47,074 nt of DNA, from assembly GCF_002891535.1 (NCBI RefSeq), contig NZ_PDZR01000026.1, positions 1-47,074 of the forward strand, written 5' to 3'. Position numbers and translations under genes: made by a program. Positions 33,555 to 43,732 of this stretch are shown here, in pieces. The notes under the pieces are model-generated. The model saw only the letters and a program-made list of their open reading frames with translations, did not search any database and was not told the DNA's origin. The first letter of the stretch is position 1. Each line of letters starts with the position of its first letter. Origin of the DNA: Methylocella silvestris (GTDB lineage Bacteria > Pseudomonadota > Alphaproteobacteria > Rhizobiales > Beijerinckiaceae).

Positions 33555-36485
33555 TCAGGCCGCTATCGTTGCGGCGCCGACAAGCTTGCGCGCTTCGGCC
33601 GCGCTGATCGGATGGCCGAAGGCGAAGCCCTGCGCGAATTCGCAGCCGAGCTGATAAAGTTCAATGGCGTCGGATTCCGCCTCCGCCCCCTCGGCCACGA
33701 CCTCCATGCCGAGATCATGCGCCAGCGCGACGATCGAGCGTAAAATGACCGGGCGCGCGCCATGGCCATTCTGGCGCACGAAGGAGCGGTCGATCTTGAT
33801 GGTGTCGAAGGGAAAGCGCTGCAGATAGGCGAGCGAGGAATAGCCGGTTCCGAAATCGTCGAGCGACAGGCCGGCGCCGAGATCGCGGATCCGGGTCAGG
33901 ATCTGCGCCGCATATTCCGGATTCTCCATGACAAGGCTCTCGGTCAGCTCCAGCTTCAAGGAGCCAGGCGCGATCTCGACGCGCGAAAGCACCGATTTGA
34001 CGTCCTGCAGCAAATCATGCCGCAGCAATTGCCGCGACGACACGTTGACGCTGACGAAGATCGGCGGATCGACGTCGAGCGCGCGCTGCCATACCGCGAG
34101 TTCGCGCGCGGCGCGGTCCATGACGAAAATCCCAAGGTCGATGATGACGCCGGTTTCCTCGGCGACAGAGATGAATTCGCCCGGATTGAGGCGGCCGAGA
34201 CGGGGATGGTCCCACCGCAGCAGCGCCTCGAATCCGGCCACGGTGCGGTCCTCGAGCCGGACGATCGGCTGGAACACCACTTTCATCTCGCCGCGATCGA
34301 GCGCCCGCTTGAGATCGGCGGCAAGGCCGAAACGGTCCGAGCGAAGCGAGCGCATGGTGGCGCGGAACACCTCGATCCGGTTGCCGCCGAGCCGCTTGCC
34401 ATGCCGCATCGCAATCTCGGCGTCCTTCAGCATGTCCTCGCGCTTGCCGTGCAGCTGCGGATCGTAGAAGGCGAGGCCGATCGAGGCGGTCAGCGGAATC
34501 TCCTTGTCGCTGAAGGCGACCGGGGTCGACGCCACGCGGCGCGCCGTATTGGCGAGAGCCGTGATCTGATCGGTTTCGGATTCAGAGACGATCAGCAAGA
34601 TGAACTGGTCGCCGGACAGGCGCGCGAGCGTATCCTGCGGCTTCAGAATGCGCCCGAGCCGACGCGCCACGGTCAAAAGGATCGAATCGCCTGCCGAGAG
34701 GCCAACCTGCTCATTGATCTGCTTGAAGCCGTCGATGTCGATGCTCATCACGGCGGGCCGTATTTTCGGATCGCTCTGCGCGAGGGCGAGCGCCGCGTCG
34801 AGCCGATCAAAGAAAAGCTCGCGATTCGGCAGGCCGGTCAGATTGTCATGCACGGCGTCGTGCAGCAGCCGCTCCTCGGCGGTCTTGATTTCCGTGATGT
34901 CGCTGAGGACGCCGACGATCCGCACCACTTCGCCATCGGCGCCGACCACCGGCCGGGCCTTCAGGCGGAACCAGAAATGCTGACCGTCGGCCGCGCGTAG
35001 CCTGAAATCCTGATTGATGCGGCCGCGCCGCTGCTCGAGCATCGCGTCGAGGCAAGCGCGGTAGCGGTCGCGCTCGCTTTGATGCAGCACGTCGAACCAG
35101 TTCGAGGCCGGCCCTTCGAGCGCGCCGCGCTGAAGGCCAAGCTGAGCCTCGACCTCGGGGCTGACATAGACGCGGTCGGCGCTGACGTCCCAGTCGAAGA
35201 TGATGTCGCCGCTGCCGGTAAAAGCCAGCGCCTTGCGCTCGGCGTCCGGCACTGCGCCATGGGCGAGGCCGGCGCCGACAAAGGCGTTCTGCATGATCGT
35301 GAAGCCGATCAGCATGACGATGAGCACGAGGCCGCCGATCAGCGCCGGCGAGACGAGATCATTGGTGAGCGTGCCGGTGACGGTGAAGGCGGCCCCGACG
35401 ATCCAGGCGAGCAGCAGGAACCAGGTCGGGATCAGCATCACAGCCCGGTCGTAGCCGTGGATCGCAAGATAGAGCACCAGCACGAAGCCGACGACGCCGA
35501 TCGTCGCGATGGAAATGCGCGCGACGCCGGCGGCGACCGGCGCGTCATAGACGGAAAGCCCGACGAGAGCGGCAAGGAAAATCAGCCAGATGGCGGCGAC
35601 GTGGGAGGCGCGCACATGCCAGCGGTTGAGATTCAGATAGGCGAAGAGAAAGACCAGCAGGGTCGCCGCGAGAATCGATTCCGTGCCGGCGCGCCAGATG
35701 CGGTTTGATTGTCCCTCGGCGCCAATGATCCGGCCCCAGAAGCCGAAGTCGATGCAGACATAGGCAAGCACCGTCCAGGCGAGCGCGGCCGCGGCGGGAA
35801 AGATGACGGCGCCGCGGACGACGAAGACAATGGTCAGAAACAATGCGAGCAGGCCGGCGACGCCGATGATGATGCCTTTGTAGAGGGCAAGGCTCGTCAT
35901 CCGGTCCTTGAAGGCGTCGGGCTCCCAGAGGTGCAGCTGCGGCAGGTTCGGCGTGCGCAACTCAGCGACATAGGTGATGGTGGTGCCGGGATCGAGCGTC
36001 AGCCGGAACACGTCGGCGTCTTCGCTGTCCTCGCGCTCGGGCGGAAAGCCCTGGCTGGCGGTGATCGCCGAAATGCGCGTCGACCCGAGATCGGGCCAGA
36101 TCACGCCGGAGCCGACGAGCCGGAAATGCGGCGCGACGATCAGCCGTTCGACCTGCTCGCTGGTGTCGTTGGTCAGCGCGAAGACGATCCAGTTGGGCCG
36201 TGTTCCTTCCTCGCGCGCGCGAACTTCGATGCGCCGAACGATGCCGTCGGAGCCCGGCGCCGTCGAGACGAGCAGGCGGTCACCATCGGAATTATAGCTT
36301 TCGACGGCCTTGGTGAGGTCGATCACCTGCGAATCGAGCGGCACGCGCACGGATTCGATCGCGGCGGCGGGGCCGAGCGCTCCCGTCAGCGCAAGGGCGA
36401 GCGCGCCCAGAAGCAAAAGGCAGCGCCGCAGCGCCGCGAAACCCTGCGCCCTGAAATCCGCCGTTTCCGGCCCGAAATTTGTCAC
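33555..36485 (-). CDS. PAS-GGDEF-EAL membrane signalling protein
   Basis: The product has about 976 residues. The order is a signal segment, a periplasmic beta-rich region (to about residue 190), about seven membrane helices (190-400), PAS (410-530), GGDEF (535-700) and EAL (710-960). The GGDEF signature is degraded to '[12 protein letters not shown]', so diguanylate cyclase activity is unlikely. The EAL part keeps '[14 protein letters not shown]', 'ELTESLVME' and '[19 protein letters not shown]', so it is probably a cyclic-di-GMP phosphodiesterase. GTG 36485 overlaps the GNAT stop as GTGA and is preferred over ATG 36557. A signal peptide follows either start. Confidence 0.85.
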   Translation of the reverse strand: MTNFGPETADFRAQGFAALRRCLLLLGALALALTGALGPAAAIESVRVPLDSQVIDLTKAVESYNSDGDRLLVSTAPGSDGIVRRIEVRAREEGTRPNWIVFALTNDTSEQVERLIVAPHFRLVGSGVIWPDLGSTRISAITASQGFPPEREDSEDADVFRLTLDPGTTITYVAELRTPNLPQLHLWEPDAFKDRMTSLALYKGIIIGVAGLLALFLTIVFVVRGAVIFPAAAALAWTVLAYVCIDFGFWGRIIGAEGQSNRIWRAGTESILAATLLVFLFAYLNLNRWHVRASHVAAIWLIFLAALVGLSVYDAPVAAGVARISIATIGVVGFVLVLYLAIHGYDRAVMLIPTWFLLLAWIVGAAFTVTGTLTNDLVSPALIGGLVLIVMLIGFTIMQNAFVGAGLAHGAVPDAERKALAFTGSGDIIFDWDVSADRVYVSPEVEAQLGLQRGALEGPASNWFDVLHQSERDRYRACLDAMLEQRRGRINQDFRLRAADGQHFWFRLKARPVVGADGEVVRIVGVLSDITEIKTAEERLLHDAVHDNLTGLPNRELFFDRLDAALALAQSDPKIRPAVMSIDIDGFKQINEQVGLSAGDSILLTVARRLGRILKPQDTLARLSGDQFILLIVSESETDQITALANTARRVASTPVAFSDKEIPLTASIGLAFYDPQLHGKREDMLKDAEIAMRHGKRLGGNRIEVFRATMRSLRSDRFGLAADLKRALDRGEMKVVFQPIVRLEDRTVAGFEALLRWDHPRLGRLNPGEFISVAEETGVIIDLGIFVMDRAARELAVWQRALDVDPPIFVSVNVSSRQLLRHDLLQDVKSVLSRVEIAPGSLKLELTESLVMENPEYAAQILTRIRDLGAGLSLDDFGTGYSSLAYLQRFPFDTIKIDRSFVRQNGHGARPVILRSIVALAHDLGMEVVAEGAEAESDAIELYQLGCEFAQGFAFGHPISAAEARKLVGAATIAA

Positions 36486-37096
36486 GGCCGGCCCTGTCGC
36501 GGCCGCGCCGGCGTCTGGTCGGTTTCGACGAGACCGTACAGCAAATGGTCCTCCCAAACTCCGTTGATGCGCAAATAGGCCCGCGCATAGCCTTCGCGCG
36601 TAAATCCGACCCGCTCCAGCAGGCGCGTCGAGGGGATATTATGGGGCAGGCAGGAGGCCTCGACCCGGTGCAGCCTGAGCGTTCCGAAGGCGAAGATCAC
36701 GCCCGCCCGCACGGCTTTGGTCATGAATCCGTGGTTGGCGAAAGGCTCGCCGATCCAATAGCCGAGCGTCGCCGCCTGCACGACGCCGCGCTTGACCTGG
36801 CCGACGGTGAGGCCGCCGAGGAGAACGTCGTCGTCGCGAAAGACGAGAAAGGGAAAGGATTCGTTGCTGTCGATTTCCTGCTGATGGCGACGGACGCGGC
36901 GGCGGAAGGCGGTGCGGGTCAGATCATCGGCGGGCCAGGTCGGCTCCCAGGGCGTCAGAAAATCGCGGCTTCGCTCGCGCAGGGCCGACCATTCGTCGAA
37001 GTCGCGCATTTCGGGGGGCCGCAGATAGACGCCTTCGCCGCGCAAATATTGCGCGTTCTCATTGTTCGGGCCGATCCGGAACAGAGCCACGGTCAT
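36482..37096 (-). CDS. GNAT acetyltransferase, RimJ-like
   Basis: This 204-residue GCN5-related acetyltransferase resembles the RimJ/RimL ribosomal-protein alanine acetyltransferases: '[20 protein letters not shown]', '[20 protein letters not shown]' with the acetyl-CoA loop, and '[20 protein letters not shown]'. It would N-acetylate a protein terminus or a small substrate, which the sequence does not fix. The GGAGG site before ATG 37096 marks the start; the frame is open to 37273 inside the peptidase gene. It starts seven bases after the M16 peptidase ends and overlaps the GGDEF/EAL gene. Confidence 0.85.
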   Translation of the reverse strand: MTVALFRIGPNNENAQYLRGEGVYLRPPEMRDFDEWSALRERSRDFLTPWEPTWPADDLTRTAFRRRVRRHQQEIDSNESFPFLVFRDDDVLLGGLTVGQVKRGVVQAATLGYWIGEPFANHGFMTKAVRAGVIFAFGTLRLHRVEASCLPHNIPSTRLLERVGFTREGYARAYLRINGVWEDHLLYGLVETDQTPARPRQGRP

Positions 37097-37103
37097 GCCT
37101 CCT

Positions 37104-38369
37104 TCAACTGGCGCGCAGCCTCTGCGCGACGCGATCGGGCGTGAGAACCTTGCCGACCGGCCCGATGGCGGCGACGGTCGGATTGGAGCGCAGCGCCCGC
37201 GCTCCGGCGGCGCGGATGTCAGCGATGTCGAGCCTGTCAATGGCGCCGATGATTTCCTCGCGCGACAGCACACGGTCGAAAGCCATCACCTGCCGCGCGA
37301 TCTGTTCGCAGCGGGGCGAGGGCGATTCGAGGGCGGTCAGCAGCGAGACTTTCATCTGCGCCTTGGCGCGGTGCGCTTCGGCCTCGCTCAGCGACGAGGC
37401 GGCCTCGGCGAGGCAGTCGAGCGCGACCGGCATCAATTCGGCGATGTCCCTGGCGCTCGTCGCGGCATAGAAGCCAAAGAGGCCCGTGTCGGAATAGCCC
37501 CAATGGAAAGCGTGAATCGAATAGGCGAGGCCGCGCGTTTCGCGGACCTCCTGAAACAGGCGCGAGGACATGCCGCCGCCGACTGCATTGGCGAACACCT
37601 GCAGCGCGTAGAATTCCTCGGAGGCGTAGGAGAGCCCCTCGAAGCCAATCACAATATGGGCCTGTTCGAGCCGGCGCTTCAGCCGGATCTCGCCGCCCTG
37701 ATAGACGGCGGCGGGCGCGGCGGGCGCGGCGGCGCGCGGCGCCAGCGCTGAAAAACGCCGTTCGACCTCATCGCAGATCTGCTCGTGATCGATCGCGCCG
37801 GCGGCGCCGATGACGGTCGCATCGCTCGCGTAATGACTGTCGAGATAGGCGCCGATCGCCTCGCGGCCGAAGCTTGCGATCTGGTCCGGCGTGCCGAGGA
37901 TCGGCCGTCCGATCGGCTGGCCCGGAAAGGCGGTCGCGTTGAAGAGATCGAACACAAGATCGTCCGGCGTATCGTCGACGGCGCCGATCTCCTGCAAAAT
38001 GACGCCCTTCTCGCGCTCCAGCTCCTCCTGGTCGAAGATGCTTTCGGTGAGGATGTCCGCGAGAATATCGACAGCAAGGGGCGCATCCTCCGCCAGCACA
38101 TGGGCGTAATAGGCCGTGTGCTCGGTGCTGGTTGCGGCGTTGAGGTCGCCGCCCGCGGCCTCGATCTCCTCGGCGATGGCGCGGGCGGAGCGCCGCTTGG
38201 TGCCCTTGAAGGCCATGTGTTCGAGCAGATGCGACAGACCGTGCTCGCCGCGCGACTCATGGCGCGAGCCGGCGCCGATCCAGACGCCCAGCGAAGCTGT
38301 CTCGAGATGCGGCATAGCGTCGGTGACGACGCGCAGCCCGGAAGGCAGGGTCGTGATGCGCGCGCTCAT
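37104..38369 (-). CDS. M16 family zinc peptidase
   Basis: This 421-residue peptidase is of the mitochondrial-processing-peptidase-like group. It has the inverted zinc motif His47-Leu-Leu-Glu50-His51 in 'GLSHLLEHMAFKGTKRR' and the conserved 'REKGVILQEIGAVDDTPDDL'. The second half contains 'VGGGMSSRLFQEVRETRGLA', the arginine-tyrosine region typical of active members. The same gene is commonly found next to thrC in Rhizobiales. It overlaps the thrC stop by four bases and is followed by the GNAT gene, so thrC-M16-GNAT-GGDEF/EAL form one minus-strand unit. Confidence 0.92.
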   Translation of the reverse strand: MSARITTLPSGLRVVTDAMPHLETASLGVWIGAGSRHESRGEHGLSHLLEHMAFKGTKRRSARAIAEEIEAAGGDLNAATSTEHTAYYAHVLAEDAPLAVDILADILTESIFDQEELEREKGVILQEIGAVDDTPDDLVFDLFNATAFPGQPIGRPILGTPDQIASFGREAIGAYLDSHYASDATVIGAAGAIDHEQICDEVERRFSALAPRAAAPAAPAAVYQGGEIRLKRRLEQAHIVIGFEGLSYASEEFYALQVFANAVGGGMSSRLFQEVRETRGLAYSIHAFHWGYSDTGLFGFYAATSARDIAELMPVALDCLAEAASSLSEAEAHRAKAQMKVSLLTALESPSPRCEQIARQVMAFDRVLSREEIIGAIDRLDIADIRAAGARALRSNPTVAAIGPVGKVLTPDRVAQRLRAS

Positions 38370-39787
38370 GAGGCGGCCTGTGTGGACTGCTCGGCGACCG
38401 CATCGCGGATGAACCGTTCGACGGCGCGTTGATCGTTGGGGATGATCGAGAATTGCTCGGCGCGCTCAAGCAGGCCGTGCAGATGCGGCGGCAGGGGCGG
38501 CCGGACGCCGGTCGCGGCCTCAATCGCGTCGGGAAATTTTGCCGCATGGGCGGTGCCGAGCACCACCAGCGGCGTCGCTGCGCCTCGTGCCGCGATCTCG
38601 CGGCGGGCGGCGCCAATCCCGACGGCGGTATGCGGGTCGGCGAGATAGAAGCTTTCACGCCAGAGGCGGCCGATCTCGGACGTGGTTTCCGCTTCGCTGA
38701 CGGCGAAGGCGTCGAAATCGGCCCGGATCGCCTGCAGAGGAGCGGGATCGATGGTAAAGCCGCGCGACTGCGCAAGCTGCGCCATCCTGGCGCGGATCGC
38801 TCCAGCGTCGCGGCCATGCGCCTCGAACAGGAGGCGCTCGAAATTGGACGACACCTGTATGTCCATCGAGGGCGATTGCGTCGCATGGACCTCGCCGACG
38901 ACGTAGGCGCCGCTCTCCAGCGCGCGCGGGAGGATGTCGTTGGAATTGGCGGCGATCACCAGCCGGTCGATCGGCAGACCCATGCGTTTGGCGATCCAGC
39001 CGGCGAAGATGTCGCCGAAATTACCCGTCGGCGTGACGAAGGACACCGGCCGGTAGGGCGCGCCAAGCGCCACGGCGCTGGTGAAGTAATAGACGGTCTG
39101 GGCGAGGATCCGCGCCCAGTTGATCGAATTGACGCCGCAGAGATTGAGGTTTTCACGCAAGGGGCGGTTGTTGAACATCGCCTTGACTGCGCTTTGCGCG
39201 TCGTCGAACGATCCCTCGATGGCGATAGCGTGGACGTTCGGCGCGCCGGTCGTCGTCATCTGGCGCCGCTGCACCTCCGAGACGCGCTGGTTCGGATAGA
39301 GGATGAAGACTTCGACCTGCGACAGGCCTGAAAAGGCCTCTATGGCGGCGGCGCCCGTGTCGCCGGAAGTTGCGCCGACGACGGTCGCGCGCTGGCCGCG
39401 CGCCTTCAAGGCATGGTCGACCAGCCGCGCCAGAAGCTGCATCGCCAGATCCTTGAAGGCGAGCGTCGGACCATGAAACAGCTCAAGCGTGAACAGATTA
39501 TCGTCGAGCTGAACGAGCGGCGCCACCGCCGCATGGCGGAATCCGGCATAGGCGTCGTCGATCATGGCGCGCAGGGCGCCGGATTCGATCTCGCCGCCGA
39601 CGAAGGGAGAAATCACCGCCTCGGCAACGTCGGCGTAGGATTTTCCCGAGAAACTGGCGATCGTTTCCGCGTCGAGGCGGGGATAGGATTCGGGAAGATA
39701 GAGGCCGCCGTCCGGCGCAAGTCCCGCGAGCAGAGTCTGCGTGAACGAAAGAGGGGCAGCCTCGCCGCGTGTTGAAACATATTTCAA
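38366..39787 (-). CDS. thrC: Threonine synthase
   Basis: This 473-residue PLP enzyme makes threonine from O-phosphohomoserine. The PLP lysine is Lys112 in 'GPTLAFKDLAMQLLAR', with the phosphate cradle 'GATSGDTGAAAIEA'. It also has 'FVTPTGNFGDIFAGWIAKRM' and 'NSNDILPRALESGAY'. Its partner kinase ThrB is encoded about 8 kb away on the other strand. ATG 39787 begins the conserved 'MKYVSTRGEAAPLSF'. It is the first gene of a four-gene minus-strand unit. Confidence 0.95.
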   Translation of the reverse strand: MKYVSTRGEAAPLSFTQTLLAGLAPDGGLYLPESYPRLDAETIASFSGKSYADVAEAVISPFVGGEIESGALRAMIDDAYAGFRHAAVAPLVQLDDNLFTLELFHGPTLAFKDLAMQLLARLVDHALKARGQRATVVGATSGDTGAAAIEAFSGLSQVEVFILYPNQRVSEVQRRQMTTTGAPNVHAIAIEGSFDDAQSAVKAMFNNRPLRENLNLCGVNSINWARILAQTVYYFTSAVALGAPYRPVSFVTPTGNFGDIFAGWIAKRMGLPIDRLVIAANSNDILPRALESGAYVVGEVHATQSPSMDIQVSSNFERLLFEAHGRDAGAIRARMAQLAQSRGFTIDPAPLQAIRADFDAFAVSEAETTSEIGRLWRESFYLADPHTAVGIGAARREIAARGAATPLVVLGTAHAAKFPDAIEAATGVRPPLPPHLHGLLERAEQFSIIPNDQRAVERFIRDAVAEQSTQAAS

Positions 39788-39976
39788 AGTGATGGATCCA
39801 AACCTCGCCGCCGCGGCGAATTCAGCAAGCTAACATAGATCGACTGGGCAAGCAGCAGGGGGCGGAAACCGCCGGCTCTCGTCTGCAAGTCAGAGCATGA
39901 CGGCGTCCAAAAACGGGTGGGCGCTTTTTCGGCGCCATGCTCCGGGCCAACGGAAATCAGGAGAATATGGCGCAAT

Positions 39977-40720
39977 TTAGCGGAGGGCGCGGCGGTTCTG
40001 CCAGACGAAGACCATAAACACGCCGGCAAGGCCAAGAGCCAGGCCAAACCAGGTGAGGGCGTAAGACAGATGATTGTTGGGAAATGCGATTTCCGTCGCC
40101 CCGCCCTGCGGGCCGCTCGCCGCCGGGCCGCGGTCGGCGTCGACGCTGAAGGGCGCGGCGCGGGGCAGACCAAAATGCGCTGCGATGAGGGCCGGATCGC
40201 GGGTGAAATAGTTTCCTTTCGCCGGATCGTCGGCCGGGGTGAACAGATTACGCGGCTCGGGCTGGCGCATCAGGCCTGAGATCGGCTCTGGCGTCCCGCT
40301 CGTCGGCTCCGGCCACGCGGCGCGATCCCTTTGCGCCAGAGGAACGAAGCCGCGATTGACGATGACGGTTGCGCCCGAGGCGAGCCGCGCCGGCGTCAAG
40401 ACGAAATAGCCCGGCTGGCGCAACGCGCCTCCGGCGGCGCGGAACACCAGCGCCTCCTTGTCGTGTTCATAGACGCCCTCAAAACGCACAGCGCGGTATT
40501 CGTAATCGTCGGGCTTGAGCGTCGCCCAGTCGCTCTCCGGCGGCAGCGGCGCGGGCGCGGCGCCCGCGCGCGCGGCGACTTTTTCGATCAGCTGCTCTTT
40601 CCAGGCAAGGCGCTGCAATTGCCAGAGGCCGAGGCCGACGAGCAGGGCGCAGGCGGCAAGGGTTGCGGCGGCGGCGAAAGCGAGGCTGCGTCGCGCGATC
40701 TGCGTCCCTTGCGCCGTCAA
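39977..40720 (-). CDS. SURF1 family cytochrome oxidase assembly protein
   Basis: The product has about 247 residues. An N-terminal membrane helix ('AAATLAACALLVGLGLWQLQ') is followed by the SURF1 block 'RLAWKEQLIEKV', a periplasmic domain with 'YRAVRFEGVYEHDKEALVF' and 'GYFVLTPARLASGATVIVNRG', and a C-terminal helix ('LSYALTWFGLALGLAGVFM'). SURF1 helps insert heme A into cytochrome aa3 oxidase. The start is probably the TTG at 40720, which overlaps the DUF983 stop as TTGA; the open frame runs further upstream. The neighbouring DUF983 gene is also commonly linked to oxidase genes. Confidence 0.85.
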   Translation of the reverse strand: MTAQGTQIARRSLAFAAAATLAACALLVGLGLWQLQRLAWKEQLIEKVAARAGAAPAPLPPESDWATLKPDDYEYRAVRFEGVYEHDKEALVFRAAGGALRQPGYFVLTPARLASGATVIVNRGFVPLAQRDRAAWPEPTSGTPEPISGLMRQPEPRNLFTPADDPAKGNYFTRDPALIAAHFGLPRAAPFSVDADRGPAASGPQGGATEIAFPNNHLSYALTWFGLALGLAGVFMVFVWQNRRALR

Positions 40721-41094
40721 GGGTCGAACCGCCCTTGCTCCGCCTTGGTGCGATATTGCTGTGCGACCAGCAGCCCTTTCAGCGGACGCGCCAGGCCAAG
40801 GCAGACGATGAGGGTGAGCGGCAGAAACAGCACAAGATGAACCCACATCGGCGGCTCATAGACGAGTTCGGTCCAAAGCGCTGCGCCAAGCACGAGGAAG
40901 CCGCCGAGGAGCGAGACAAAGACGGCGGGGCCATCGGCGGAATCAGCGAAGCCATAGTCCAGCCCGCAGGCCTCGCAGCGCGGCGCGAGCTCAAGAACGC
41001 CTTTGAAGAGCCTGCCGCGCCCGCATCGCGGGCAGCGCCCCTTGAGCCCGGCGGACAGCACCGATGGCGGACGATTGGCTGCTTGGTCGACCAT
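40717..41094 (-). CDS. DUF983 family membrane protein
   Basis: The product has 125 residues. A zinc-ribbon-like pair, 'GRCPRCGRGRLFKG' and 'RCEACGLDYGF', is followed by two membrane helices ('VFVSLLGGFLVLGAALWTEL', 'WVHLVLFLPLTLIVCLGLA'). DUF983 proteins lie in oxidase gene clusters of alphaproteobacteria, but no activity is established. ATG 41094 starts the family region; the frame is open to 41217. The SURF1 gene overlaps its stop, so they form an operon. Confidence 0.85.
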   Translation of the reverse strand: MVDQAANRPPSVLSAGLKGRCPRCGRGRLFKGVLELAPRCEACGLDYGFADSADGPAVFVSLLGGFLVLGAALWTELVYEPPMWVHLVLFLPLTLIVCLGLARPLKGLLVAQQYRTKAEQGRFDP

Positions 41095-41719
41095 GGAAAT
41101 CCCAAAATAGAGAAGCCGTCGCAGGGAGAAGGCGGGCCTGCGCCGCGGCGGCGCGGCTCCATAGCACAAAAACGATCCAGCGCGCGCAGGGAAACCAGCG
41201 TGGGCGTAATTGTGCATCCGGCCAAGCTATGTTAACTACGATGTCATTCAATTTACGACGAGACAGCGCCCGCCGATGGGGCGCCCTCAACAGAATGAAA
41301 GCGATGTTCAGCTTTCGATTTGTCTGTTTCACCGAACCTCGCAACCGCGCTGTTTGCGGCGACGAACTTCTTGCGATCAGAATATGCATTGCGGGCAACT
41401 ACGGCGCCGCCAAAATGTCGGCGGCGCGGCCATAACCTCTCGGGCGCGCCCGACTTGGCGATTAATCTCGGCAGTATTGCATGGCGCCGATGGGTTCATA
41501 CATCGCAAAAGAGGGATCAGCCGATACGCGCGGCGGTAGATGAGGAACTCTACCGCTCGAAATACCTGCATTAATCGTTCTCATTTTCGCCACATTGATA
41601 AAAATCGCTTTGCCGAATAGCGCTACATTCATTAAGTTCACGCGGGCGACGCTCGGAACTTAGCTTTTAAATTCAACGCTGCAGCGGAAATCGGCTGTGG
41701 GGCGCCGGCGCCGGGTGAT
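41095..41719. other. Divergent intergenic region before NRPS gene
   Basis: About 625 bases hold only short overlapping open frames without family similarity. The AT-rich part at about 41565-41640 probably contains the promoter of the NRPS/PKS genes. No RNA gene or clear palindrome was recognised. Confidence 0.35.
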
Positions 41720-43723
41720 ATGATCGGCGTTGGAAGCGCCATTCGTGAATGGAGACACAAAGTGAGTTCGCACCATTCCGGACGGCCGCAACCTCCCGCC
41801 TTGGCGCCAGACTTCGATCGCGCCCGCGCAATTCATTCTTTTTTCTCGGAGGCCGCCGAAATTTATGCGGACCGTCCGGCCATTCTATATGGCGGACATA
41901 AGGTTATTACTTTCGTGGAGCTTGATCGCCGCTCGAACAGCTTCGCCCGCTATCTTCGCGCCAAAAGCGTTCTGCCGGGATCGGTCGTCGGCTTGTTTCT
42001 GCCGCGTTCGCCCGAGGCGATCATCGCGATGGTCGGCGCGCTGAAGGCGGGGGCCGCCTTCGCTCCGCTGGATCCGTCCTATCCGGCCGATCATCTCGCC
42101 TTCATCACGGCGGACGCCGCGCCTGTCGTCGTCGTCTCCGCCGCCTCGATGACATCGGATGCAGGGTCATCCAGCCTCTGGACCGCGCCGACGATCCTGA
42201 TCGACGCCGAAGCGGCAGCGATCGCGGGCGAGGATGATTCGCCGCTGCCCGAGGCGGCGAGCGGCGAGAGCCCGGGCTATGTCATGTATACGTCCGGCAC
42301 GACGGGCCGCCCGAAGGGCGCCGTCATCCCGCATCGCGCCGTGACCCGGCTCGCGCTCAACAGCTTCGCCGATCTCGGATCGCGCGACGTCGTCCTGCAA
42401 TTCGCGCCGCTCGCCTTCGACGCCTCGACCTTCGAGATCTGGAACGCGCTCCTGAACGGAGCCGCCATCGCCATCGTCGCGGAGACACACCCAAGCTTCG
42501 CCGAACTCGGCGCCGCGATCAAAGACTATGGCGTCACCGCGGCCTGGCTGACCGCCAGCCTGTTCCACGCAATCGTCGATCGCCAGATCGAGATCTTGAA
42601 GCCGCTGCGTCTGCTCCTCGCCGGAGGCGACGTTCTCTCGCCGCGCCATGTGCGCCGCGCGCTGGATGAATTGCCGGACTGCCGCATCGTCAACGGCTAC
42701 GGCCCGACGGAAAACACGACCTTCACCTGCTGCTACGAAATTCCCCGCGATATCGCGCCGGACGCCGCGATCCCGATCGGTCGTCCGATCGATCACACCA
42801 AGGTCTATGTGCTCGGCCCGGACCTCTCCCGCGTCGGCGCCGGAGAAGAAGGCGAGCTTTTCGCCGGCGGCGAAGGCGTCGCGCTCGGCTATCTCAATCG
42901 TCCGGAGCTGACCGCCGAAAAATTTCTCGCCGATCCTTTTTGCGGCGAGCCAGGCCGCCTCATGTATCGAACCGGCGATCTCGTGCGCCAGCGCGCCGAT
43001 GGGGTCGTCGAATTCATCGGCCGCGTCGACCGGCAGGTGAAAATTCGCGGCAAGCGCGTTGAAGTCGATGAGGTCGAGGCCCTGATCCGACGCTTGCCGC
43101 AGGTCGCCGATGCGGCTGCGCTTGTGCGGTCCCGCACAGATGGCGAGCGGCAAATCATTGCTTTTGTGACGGCTCAAGGCGGCGCGACGCTTCCACTGGG
43201 AGAATTGCGCCAAAGCATGCTCGAGATTGCGCCTGATTATATGGTTCCGGCGCATTTCATGATCCTTGATGAACTGCCGCGAACGCCGAACGGCAAGGTT
43301 GACCGCGCGGCGCTGCCCAAGCTTGGCGGCGGGGATGAACAAACCGCGGCGCCGACGATTATGGCTGCGGACGATGCCGAGCGGCGGCTCGCCGCCCTCT
43401 GGAGCAAAATTCTGAAGGTCGGCTCGGTCGGCCTCGACGCCAATTTTTTCGATCTGGGAGGAGCGTCGCTCGACGTGATGGCTTTGCAGGAAGAAATTTT
43501 GAGGGAATTTCATATCGACGCGCCAATGACCGCGCTGTTCGAATTCACAACCGTCCGTTCGCTGGCGGCCCATCTCAAGACCCGCGCGGCCCCGGCGGCC
43601 GAGGGCGCCGTCGAAGCCGCCTCGGCGGACAGGCAGGCGCTGGACGAACTCTCTCTCCGCAAGCAGCGTCAGTCGGAGGCTCTAAAACGCGCCTCGCGCC
43701 GTCGCGCCGTCTCCATCAACTGA
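41720..43723 (+). CDS. NRPS adenylation-thiolation protein, valine-like code
   Basis: The 667-residue protein has an adenylation domain (about 30-530) with core motifs 'YVMYTSGTTGRPKGAVIPH', 'NGYGPTENTT', 'GELFAGGEGVALGYLNRPE', 'YRTGDLVRQ' and 'NGKVDR'. A carrier domain (about 545-625) holds the phosphopantetheine serine Ser583 in 'DLGGASLDV'. There is no condensation domain, so it should act as a loading module. The specificity residues read by motif alignment are D-A-F-W-L-G-G-T-F-K, very close to the published valine code. A KS-AT-ACP gene follows after nine bases. ATG 41720 has no good ribosome site; GTG 41762 has GGAG eight bases before it and may be the true start. Confidence 0.88.
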   Translation: MIGVGSAIREWRHKVSSHHSGRPQPPALAPDFDRARAIHSFFSEAAEIYADRPAILYGGHKVITFVELDRRSNSFARYLRAKSVLPGSVVGLFLPRSPEAIIAMVGALKAGAAFAPLDPSYPADHLAFITADAAPVVVVSAASMTSDAGSSSLWTAPTILIDAEAAAIAGEDDSPLPEAASGESPGYVMYTSGTTGRPKGAVIPHRAVTRLALNSFADLGSRDVVLQFAPLAFDASTFEIWNALLNGAAIAIVAETHPSFAELGAAIKDYGVTAAWLTASLFHAIVDRQIEILKPLRLLLAGGDVLSPRHVRRALDELPDCRIVNGYGPTENTTFTCCYEIPRDIAPDAAIPIGRPIDHTKVYVLGPDLSRVGAGEEGELFAGGEGVALGYLNRPELTAEKFLADPFCGEPGRLMYRTGDLVRQRADGVVEFIGRVDRQVKIRGKRVEVDEVEALIRRLPQVADAAALVRSRTDGERQIIAFVTAQGGATLPLGELRQSMLEIAPDYMVPAHFMILDELPRTPNGKVDRAALPKLGGGDEQTAAPTIMAADDAERRLAALWSKILKVGSVGLDANFFDLGGASLDVMALQEEILREFHIDAPMTALFEFTTVRSLAAHLKTRAAPAAEGAVEAASADRQALDELSLRKQRQSEALKRASRRRAVSIN

Positions 43724-43732
43724 GGCGGGCGC

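Noticed and set aside
33762-35000. 412-codon plus-strand open frame
   Set aside because: It is antisense to the EAL and GGDEF domains; low-complexity charged composition typical of a shadow.
42167-43573. 468-codon minus-strand open frame
   Set aside because: It lies fully opposite the adenylation domain and lacks recognisable motifs.
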